Shown piece by piece: positions 57,446 through 64,000 of a stretch of 64,000 bases of DNA. Location: contig NZ_CP023671.1 of NCBI RefSeq assembly GCF_003606265.1, positions 372,001-436,000 of the forward strand, given 5' to 3'. This stretch comes from Clostridium septicum (lineage in GTDB: Bacteria; Bacillota; Clostridia; Clostridiales; Clostridiaceae). A program made the translations under genes and the position numbers. Under the pieces are notes generated by a model. The model was given only the letters and a program-made list of their open reading frames with translations. It had not been told where the DNA came from and did no database searches. Each line of letters begins with the position of its first letter. Within the stretch, counting starts at the first letter, position 1.

Positions 57446-60400
57446 TTATTTTTTTCTTCTCTTAAGGAAAGTTCCTGCTCCAACTGCAGCTATTCCTGAA
57501 AGTAATACTAATAAGCTATTAGTTCCCCCTGTTTGAGGTAAGTTACTTGTATTCCCTGAATTTCCCGGATTATTCGGTTTAGAGACATCCCCTTTTGCTT
57601 TTACTGTTACTTTAATTTTCTTAGTAACCTTTGCTCCTTGGCTATCTACTACTTCATATATTACTTTATATTTACCTTCTTTAGTAGTATCAACTGTGTT
57701 TTCTATAACTTTAATCTTATCTGTAAGATTTCCATCTTCAGCATCCTCTGCTGTTACTTCTTTCAAAGGATCAAATTTAGAATTTAATTCTATAGTTAAA
57801 TCATTAGCATTTATTACTGGTACCTTATTAATAATTGATGCTTTTTTCTTTACTGTTACCTCTATTTCATTTGAAGATAACGTACTTCCATTTATAGTTA
57901 CTTCAGCATATACCTTTGAAGTTCCTTCTTTTTTAGCTTTTATAACTCCATCCTCTACTTCTAAAACATCTGGATTTGATACTGTATACTTAACATCAGC
58001 TTTGCTTAAATCTGCCTTATTTCCATTAGACAGTATTGCTTCTAATAATACTTTTGATTCACTTCCCTCTATCATAGTAGTATTATTCATACATAGACTT
58101 ACTGATTCTAAAGTTAACTTATCTTCTGGAGTTAAATCTTTAATATATAAATTATCTAAAACTAATTCATCATATCCATTATTCTTATTAAGTGCTAAAT
58201 AGTAATCTATGGCATCACCTGTTGTAAATTTCATCTTAAACTCTTTAACTTCCCTATTATATTCTGATCCATCTTCTGGTCTTCCTATAACAGTTCCTGG
58301 TGTTAAATTTTCATTAAATAATACACCTTCTGTTGCTGATTTTATAGATACTGAATATAGGTTATCTATTTTATTTGTATATTTAAATCCTAACTCATAA
58401 GTTGTATTAGGTTTTAACTTTAATGTAGACTCATCTGTTAATAAAATTTCTCCTGTAGTTCCTGATTGTTGATTTGATTTTAATGAAAATCTACCATCAA
58501 TTACCCAATTCATATATTGTTTACCTTCTGGATCTTTTTCAGCATAGTGAGTTCTATTATCTGTTCCTAAATTTTGTCCCATATATAAAGGTCCATGACC
58601 TTCATCCACGTTTTCAAAATCTTCATATATTACATAACCATCTCTATTAGTTTTGTCTAATTCAAGAGGATTTGTCCAAATTCTAAAATCATCAATAAGA
58701 ACTCTGTTGTCTTCACTATCTTTTGCAACATCTAAATATAAAGTACCCTCAGTTACACCTTCAGGAACTGTAAATTCAACTCTCATTCTTGTTGCTCTTT
58801 CTCCATGCCATTTTAAGCCTTCACCAACATTCATTCTTGTAGTTTCTCTTTTTATTTTACTTTCTTCTACATTGCAACCAGCTTTAAAGCCTAAAGTTAC
58901 TTCTCTATCTCCATCTGTTTTAACCCATACTGAAGCTGTATAAGTTTTTCCTGGCTCTAATCCTATTATTTTTTGAGATAAACTGGCATCTGCTCCATTA
59001 TTACCTTGAACTACAACAGCATCATTACCTAATCTTCTTTCAACTTTTTCATTTATTATAGATACATGATTTATATTTTCTAAAGAAGATTCAACTTTCC
59101 AAGAATCAAATGTTTGTGAATCAAATCCTGGATCACTTATTAAAGTTCCTTCTCCCCAATTATCTATTCTACTTTCATCCACCTTTTCTTGGAATACTAT
59201 ATAAGGAGTATTTGCTTTTGCATCAATAGTTACCTTTCCATTTACAACTTGTAATTCATTAACAAAAGTTCTACCTAAATCTGATAACTCATATATTTTA
59301 ACAGTTTTTGTTCCTGACCATTTTTTAGGAATATCCCACGTAGTTTCTCCACCATTTGGATTCCAGTGATATACTTTGTTTTCTGCTTCATCATTAAGTT
59401 GTTCCCAAGTCCAAGGCATAAATAATGTAGTCTTTCCTATACCTCTATCATTAATAGTATTTTTTGGAGTTGTAGCTATTAAATTTCCATCTTGATACAT
59501 ATTAATATTTCCATTTTCTCTTTTAACTTCTAATCCATTATTAAACTTAACAAAGCCATTAGTTCCATCATCTTCCCACTCCATAATTTCAAAGTGTTGC
59601 ATATATTTTGATGGCAATGTTTGATTATAGAATGTTTCTATAGCATAGAAACCTTCTACATCATGTCTTGTTCCCCAACCACCAGATAATGAATGTTTAG
59701 CTCCTTTTAAAAGATCATCTGACATAAATACATCTTGCTCTTGATTTCTTATAAATCTAATCATTTTGCTTTCATTTCCTCTATTAGGGTATGCAGGATC
59801 TCCACCCCAATGAGTCCAAGCAGTTTGTTGTTCTAATGGTCCATTGAATTCTGTTGCAAGCATCCAATCATTTTGTTTTATTATTTCTGCTAACTCATTT
59901 GCATTCCAACCATTTCCTGTATATACGTCAACATATATCCAAGATAAATCAGGGTGATCTTCTTTTAACATAGAAAATCTTCTTTCCAATTCTCCTGTTA
60001 ATAAATCCTTCTTTTGATCTACATAATATGAGTTATCCTTCCATCCCCAACCGGCTTGGAATCCCGGCCTTAAGTTATTTACATCTAATTCAAATGCATC
60101 TAAATGATATTCTGTTGCATTAACATGAACTCCTACTTTTGCATTATAATCTTTACCTATTTCTATTAATTTATTTAAATCTTCTTTACCACCTTGTCTT
60201 ATACCAGTATGACCTCCAATATCAGCTATAACGTCATCATGACCTTCTCCTTGATATCCTTTTTCTAATACTAATTGACCAAATCCATCTGTATAATTAG
60301 ATAGCTTTTTAACCATATCTCCCGTTCTTAAAAATGGTGATTGAGCTAAGGAACCTATATTAAAAGGTATATATGAGAAACTATTTCTTATATAATCTGC

Positions 60401-62578
60401 TCCTTTAACTTCATCCATATTATCTCTATAAAGAATAGCACCATCTTGCCAATTTACTTTTCCATTTTTATTTGTATCCTTTGCTATCATAATTTGAGAC
60501 CATGGTAATTCTTCTGGATCTCCTGGTACTGCTCCTGAATCTTCCAAGCTTAACTTAACCTTTGTCCTTCCATTTTCATCTAAAGTAGATTTTATTTTAT
60601 CTCCATACTCATTACTTAGCCCAATCATATTTATAGTATCTTTTGTTCCTTGTTCTGGAACACCTCCACTAGCATTGTTAATACAAATTACATAAACTGC
60701 GCCTGCTGCTTCTGCATTTTTAGCTTTATCTTCAAAAGTATGAGTTCCTCTATCAACAATAGCTACTTTTCCTGTAAGGTCTTTACCTTGAAAATCTTCT
60801 GCTCCACCTAATCCACAATATACGGCTTCATATTCTTTACCCATATATTTTTTTATTTTATCTTTACTAGAGAATATAGGTTGGTTTGTATTTCCTTTTA
60901 TTTCTACACCACCTATATTTCCAATAAAGGCTGGTGCTGATGCAGATTTTATTGCCTCCCTATAAGTCCATGTGCCGTTAGATATACCTGCTTTTCTATA
61001 CCCATCTCTGTCTGAAACATTTATGACAACTCTATTTCCACCTTCAATTACGTTATTATCTACTGCAATAGCAAAGTTGTCATTATTTATTATTCCATAA
61101 GTTTTATTATAATCTCCTATTTTAGTATCTACTACATCTTCAAATTTTTCTTGGATATTATTCCAATCACCTGTAGTTAAAACTCCTGAAATTTTTCCGT
61201 TATCAATACTTTTTACTGAAGCTAAACTATGACCTGGAAAGTTTATTGTTCTTAATTTAAAGTCTCCACTTTCTATAATTTCTTTTACTTCCATTCTTAA
61301 AGTATTATCTTTAACTAATGACATTTGAACTTTCATTACTAAATCTAATTCTTCAAAAGTCATAGTATATTCAGCAGTTTTTTCATCTAAAGTATTAAAG
61401 GTTACTTCTGGAACGTAATTATCCTCATTTAATTCAACCATGAATAATTGTTCATCTTCACCTTCTAATACTTCACCTGCAACTTCATATCTTATTACTC
61501 TTGGAAAGTTATTATCTAATACAACCTTCATATCCCCTGACTCTATAAATTTTTCTTCAACAACTACTTCTGGTGGTATTATAGTTCCATCTTGTGGATC
61601 TGCTTTAACTGTAACTGTTGCTGTTACTTTATCTTCTCTGTCCACCAAAGTTCCTTGCGTTTCAAAAGTTCCTTCCGTTGCATATAAATCTTTATTTATA
61701 TAATCCCAATTTACATATTCAGAACCTGTTGTTCCATCCTCATATGTTACGTTAACTTTCTTAGGCAATTCAGGTCTTATTCTAACAAAAGTTTCTGACT
61801 TTATAGATTCAATTGATTTAATTGGCTTTAATGGCATTTTTTCATCCAAAGATCCAACAGCACCTGCTCTAAAATAATCTACATATGCATCATTAAGTCC
61901 ATACCATGTTTTAAATCCAACTCCATAGCTTGAATTTACAGGCATTCCTTGTAAGTTTAACTCCTCACTAAATATTTGCTCATCATTTAGCCACATAGTT
62001 ATTTTTTGGCCTTCAAATCTTACCTTTAATTTGTACTCTTCACCTGGAACTAATTCTGGTGCTGAGAAATCCTTGCTGCTTCCATTTGCAGTTGCTATTC
62101 TCCAACTACCATTTAAATCATATCCTGCAAATAAGTATGCACCATCAGTTTGTGGTCTTAAAACAAACCCAAATCTACCTACCCCTCTTGAAGCATCACC
62201 ATCTAACTTGAATACCATTTCTGCTTCTCCATCTTTTAATTGAGGTGCATTTTGATCAAAAAAAGTAAACTCATTATTTACTTGTGTATTTCTTGTTACT
62301 TTTAAATATCCATTTTCAACTTCATGACTTCCATTTCCTACAAGAGTTTTCCAATCACATATTTCTGATCCGTCAAATAAAACAGTATATACCTCATTAC
62401 TAATAGAATTAGTATCATTATTTTCAAATTCTTGTATAATTATATTATCATTTGCAAATACTGGAGTCGTTATGGATGCTATTTGGGTTACAACTATAGC
62501 ACTAGCCACTAAAACAGCTAACCTCTTACTTAATGTTCTTCTTCCTCCTGCTATTCTTTTATCTTTTCTCATTCTCAA
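57446..62578 (-). CDS. LPxTG-anchored endo-alpha-N-acetylgalactosaminidase, GH101
   Basis: A protein of 1710 residues. Signal peptide (about 1-43), a LamG-like domain (about 50-240), the GH101 supersandwich domain (about 340-560), a protease-associated (PA)-like insert (about 570-690), the TIM barrel (about 700-1010) and beta domains, two carbohydrate-binding-like domains (about 1140-1470), a Big_2 Ig-like domain, a DUF5011-type Ig-like repeat, and LPQTGG with an anchor and KRRKK tail. Candidate nucleophile D884 is in WIYVDVYTGNGW and acid/base E910 in LATEFNGP. GH101 releases the core-1 disaccharide from Ser/Thr of mucins. GTG/TTG alternatives are not needed; the start follows AGGGGGA. Confidence 0.9.
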   Translation of the reverse strand: MRMRKDKRIAGGRRTLSKRLAVLVASAIVVTQIASITTPVFANDNIIIQEFENNDTNSISNEVYTVLFDGSEICDWKTLVGNGSHEVENGYLKVTRNTQVNNEFTFFDQNAPQLKDGEAEMVFKLDGDASRGVGRFGFVLRPQTDGAYLFAGYDLNGSWRIATANGSSKDFSAPELVPGEEYKLKVRFEGQKITMWLNDEQIFSEELNLQGMPVNSSYGVGFKTWYGLNDAYVDYFRAGAVGSLDEKMPLKPIKSIESIKSETFVRIRPELPKKVNVTYEDGTTGSEYVNWDYINKDLYATEGTFETQGTLVDREDKVTATVTVKADPQDGTIIPPEVVVEEKFIESGDMKVVLDNNFPRVIRYEVAGEVLEGEDEQLFMVELNEDNYVPEVTFNTLDEKTAEYTMTFEELDLVMKVQMSLVKDNTLRMEVKEIIESGDFKLRTINFPGHSLASVKSIDNGKISGVLTTGDWNNIQEKFEDVVDTKIGDYNKTYGIINNDNFAIAVDNNVIEGGNRVVINVSDRDGYRKAGISNGTWTYREAIKSASAPAFIGNIGGVEIKGNTNQPIFSSKDKIKKYMGKEYEAVYCGLGGAEDFQGKDLTGKVAIVDRGTHTFEDKAKNAEAAGAVYVICINNASGGVPEQGTKDTINMIGLSNEYGDKIKSTLDENGRTKVKLSLEDSGAVPGDPEELPWSQIMIAKDTNKNGKVNWQDGAILYRDNMDEVKGADYIRNSFSYIPFNIGSLAQSPFLRTGDMVKKLSNYTDGFGQLVLEKGYQGEGHDDVIADIGGHTGIRQGGKEDLNKLIEIGKDYNAKVGVHVNATEYHLDAFELDVNNLRPGFQAGWGWKDNSYYVDQKKDLLTGELERRFSMLKEDHPDLSWIYVDVYTGNGWNANELAEIIKQNDWMLATEFNGPLEQQTAWTHWGGDPAYPNRGNESKMIRFIRNQEQDVFMSDDLLKGAKHSLSGGWGTRHDVEGFYAIETFYNQTLPSKYMQHFEIMEWEDDGTNGFVKFNNGLEVKRENGNINMYQDGNLIATTPKNTINDRGIGKTTLFMPWTWEQLNDEAENKVYHWNPNGGETTWDIPKKWSGTKTVKIYELSDLGRTFVNELQVVNGKVTIDAKANTPYIVFQEKVDESRIDNWGEGTLISDPGFDSQTFDSWKVESSLENINHVSIINEKVERRLGNDAVVVQGNNGADASLSQKIIGLEPGKTYTASVWVKTDGDREVTLGFKAGCNVEESKIKRETTRMNVGEGLKWHGERATRMRVEFTVPEGVTEGTLYLDVAKDSEDNRVLIDDFRIWTNPLELDKTNRDGYVIYEDFENVDEGHGPLYMGQNLGTDNRTHYAEKDPEGKQYMNWVIDGRFSLKSNQQSGTTGEILLTDESTLKLKPNTTYELGFKYTNKIDNLYSVSIKSATEGVLFNENLTPGTVIGRPEDGSEYNREVKEFKMKFTTGDAIDYYLALNKNNGYDELVLDNLYIKDLTPEDKLTLESVSLCMNNTTMIEGSESKVLLEAILSNGNKADLSKADVKYTVSNPDVLEVEDGVIKAKKEGTSKVYAEVTINGSTLSSNEIEVTVKKKASIINKVPVINANDLTIELNSKFDPLKEVTAEDAEDGNLTDKIKVIENTVDTTKEGKYKVIYEVVDSQGAKVTKKIKVTVKAKGDVSKPNNPGNSGNTSNLPQTGGTNSLLVLLSGIAAVGAGTFLKRRKK

Positions 62579-62801
62579 TTATCCCCCTTGAAATTTTTAA
62601 CTTTATTGTTAAATTAATCATTTATACTATAATTAATTGTATATTTCTGTAAACATTTACTCAATAAAATTCTTGCTATCTTCTTTAGCTTTATTGTTTA
62701 CATAAGAATAAAGAAACTAATTGCATTTACACTTTGTAAATTCTCTCTATAGCTTTTAATTTAAATACTCAAAACTTTTATTTATTAGGGAACATATTTA
62801 G

Positions 62802-62866
62802 TTTTAAAATAATAATTAAGTTATTCACAATTTAGATATTGAGATACTTTCCAAAATAATAAAAAA
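62802..62866. repeat. Dispersed intergenic repeat, copy A
   Basis: The third copy of the block at 8909-8973 and 46518-46582; the stretch TTAGATATTGA.ATACTTTC matches copy C, and TTTTAAAATAATAATTAAG matches copy B. Confidence 0.5.
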
Positions 62867-62893
62867 GTGGCTTTCGCCACGCTCCCTTCGGGA
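62867..62893. repeat. Twin G/C-rich mini-hairpins, candidate end of the IS91-like element
   Basis: GTGGC-TTTC-GCCAC is followed closely by TCCC-TTC-GGGA. They are the most G/C-rich bases in an otherwise A/T-rich gap. IS91-type elements have subterminal palindromes at their ends, so this may be one terminus. Confidence 0.35.
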
Positions 62894-62916
62894 ATTTAAT
62901 TTTAAGTACCTTAAAA

Positions 62917-62944
62917 AGCATAGAACCGATATCTGTTCTATGCT
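62917..62944 (-). terminator. Terminator after the CxxC protein gene
   Basis: A perfect 10-bp stem (AGCATAGAAC / GTTCTATGCT, 8-nt loop) with TTTTT following on the minus strand. Confidence 0.88.
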
Positions 62945-62960
62945 ATATTTTTCCTATTAA

Positions 62961-63152
62961 TTAATACTTTATTCCATATACTCCAGTATACTCTTTAGGC
63001 CTCATTACTCCTCCGCACTTTTCACATGAAAAGCATGGTGGTTCATCAACATTGCTTTGATCCATTTCATCAAAATATTCAACTACTTCTTTAGGAATAT
63101 TTTCTTTAGCTCCGCAAATAGTACAAATATATAATATTTCCTCTGTTTTCAT
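62961..63152 (-). CDS. Small CxxC protein downstream of the IS91-like transposase
   Basis: A protein of 63 residues with two cysteine pairs (ICTICG at about 9-14, CEKCGG at about 43-48, plus a nearby CFSC) forming a zinc ribbon around an acidic middle. It begins 14 nt after the transposase stop with GGAGG, so the two are co-transcribed and end at the same terminator. It may be a passenger or accessory gene of the transposon. Family not recognised. Confidence 0.75.
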   Translation of the reverse strand: MKTEEILYICTICGAKENIPKEVVEYFDEMDQSNVDEPPCFSCEKCGGVMRPKEYTGVYGIKY

Positions 63153-63166
63153 TTTACTTCCTCCAA

Positions 63167-64000
63167 CTAAGTTGTTTTCGGAATTATTTTACCACTTAAT
63201 ATACGTTTAGTAATAGCATAATTTTCTATAGCCTTTTCTAATTTTTCTTCATTCTCTTCTATAATCTTAATTCTCAGCCGTTCCCTCATGGACCCATATT
63301 TAGGATATACAATATCATGAAATCTCATTTTATTACCACAGTTAGGACATTTACACGGATTTACACCACTTATTGCCAGTATTCTATTCTCCCAAGTTGC
63401 TATAGATCTTCTTATACTTAATATCTTTTCATCTATCATTTTTATAAAATTAAATTTTCCTTTGCTTCTTCTAGAATAAATTCCAAAGTATCTTATCATT
63501 TTAAAATTTTTCTCTGGAATATGTCTTATTATTCTTTTTATGAACTCATATACATGTACAGTTTCAACTATGACCTTATTATCTTCATGTCTAGTATATT
63601 TATAAGTCACATTTTCACCATCATATTTAAGAATCCTTGATTCCGCTATCGCAGGACGTCCCACATATCTCCCTACATATTTTGCTGCTGTCTTCGCTGA
63701 TTTTATCTCAGTTTTAGCATGAACATAAAAACCTTTATCTTTCTCTTTATATAGTTTATTTTTTAGTAATTTAATTTCTTTTGTATTTCCATTTATATAA
63801 GTTATTTCATCTAACAAAACCTTTTGCCATCTTTTTCTTAATGATTCATAAGATATGTGCCTTATATGCCTCCATTCTGTTATATTTCCTCTCCCTCCTT
63901 CTGTAACCATCATATGTACATGAGGATTCCACTTTAAATCTCTTCCAAATGTATGTATTACAGTTACTATACCTGGTGTGAATTCCTCCTTTCTATTTAA
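63167..64000 (-). CDS. IS91-like HUH transposase (Y2 type), partial at window edge
   Basis: The frame is open to the right window edge (278 residues seen). HTFGRDLKWNPHVHMMVTEGG carries the HUH metal motif (HVH), and AAKYVGRYVGRPAIAESRI carries the two spaced tyrosines of Y2 rolling-circle transposases. The C-terminus has a zinc-ribbon-like CKCPNCGNKM and the KYGSMRERL ending of this family. The N-terminal zinc domain would lie beyond the window. An internal ATG at 63913 would cut through the HUH motif and is not the start. Confidence 0.9.
   Translation of the reverse strand, partial: LNRKEEFTPGIVTVIHTFGRDLKWNPHVHMMVTEGGRGNITEWRHIRHISYESLRKRWQKVLLDEITYINGNTKEIKLLKNKLYKEKDKGFYVHAKTEIKSAKTAAKYVGRYVGRPAIAESRILKYDGENVTYKYTRHEDNKVIVETVHVYEFIKRIIRHIPEKNFKMIRYFGIYSRRSKGKFNFIKMIDEKILSIRRSIATWENRILAISGVNPCKCPNCGNKMRFHDIVYPKYGSMRERLRIKIIEENEEKLEKAIENYAITKRILSGKIIPKTT

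Larger units (their letters stand above)
62579..62960. other. Gap between the GH101 gene and the IS91-like element
   Basis: From left to right: the GH101 promoter region, dispersed repeat copy A (62802-62866), two small G/C-rich hairpins (62867-62893), and the terminator of the CxxC protein gene (62917-62944). No open frame is seen. Confidence 0.6.

Overview
The window is AT-rich (roughly 27-30% G+C by eye) and reads as the chromosome of a Clostridium sensu stricto species, close in gene content to C. perfringens and other mucin-degrading clostridia. The evidence is the base composition, strong AGGAGG-type ribosome binding sites, a subtype I-B (Cst/Tneap-like) CRISPR system, a clostridial single-chain PurL, an M9 collagenase, a BclA-like spore-surface protein and several giant LPxTG-anchored glycosidases. 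I cannot name the species from the sequence alone.

Layout. 1-5.7 kb: the effector half of a type I-B cas operon read leftward (cas6, cas8b, cas7, cas5, then cas3 running off the window), preceded by a WYL regulator; no repeat-spacer array lies in the window. 5.8-10.2 kb: a decayed acetyltransferase, a secreted GH123 beta-N-acetylgalactosaminidase and PepT. 10.3-15.6 kb: a membrane-anchored polysaccharide deacetylase divergent from a two-component system plus a secreted partner, with an IS6-like element (9-bp target duplication) inserted between them. 15.8-19.7 kb: a HemN/HemW-like radical SAM enzyme with a wrecked SPASM radical SAM partner, an SGNH hydrolase, a short collagen-like exosporium-type protein with a good SigK-type promoter match, and a frayed acetyltransferase. 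20-34.1 kb: three large secreted enzymes read leftward: collagenase, GH33 sialidase and GH89 alpha-N-acetylglucosaminidase. The last two share a FIVAR-type C-terminal module and LPxTG anchors. 34.5-45.4 kb: the complete purLECFMNHD operon for IMP synthesis, with a candidate PurR-box cluster. 45.8-57.2 kb: mostly housekeeping genes (DedA protein, duplicated 51-aa zinc-ribbon proteins, SPFH/NfeD pair, NadE, deoxynucleoside kinase, dCMP deaminase family protein, Ddh, a HIRAN-domain protein of unknown role, an alpha/beta hydrolase). 57.4-62.6 kb: a giant LPxTG-anchored GH101 endo-alpha-N-acetylgalactosaminidase. 62.9-64 kb: one end of an IS91-like HUH transposon with a small CxxC protein downstream of its transposase.

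How the genes fit together. GH33 (sialic acid), GH89 (alpha-GlcNAc), GH123 (beta-GalNAc), GH101 (core-1 O-glycan) and the collagenase make a host mucin and extracellular-matrix degrading set spread over about 56 kb and broken up by housekeeping operons. Each glycosidase appears to be its own transcription unit. The most interesting regulatory structures are a sigma-A promoter plus intrinsic terminator in the GH89 leader (a candidate attenuator or small RNA), a terminator-like hairpin between cas5 and cas3, 11-bp-phased direct repeats ahead of the response regulator, and a dispersed intergenic repeat of about 65 bp found three times.
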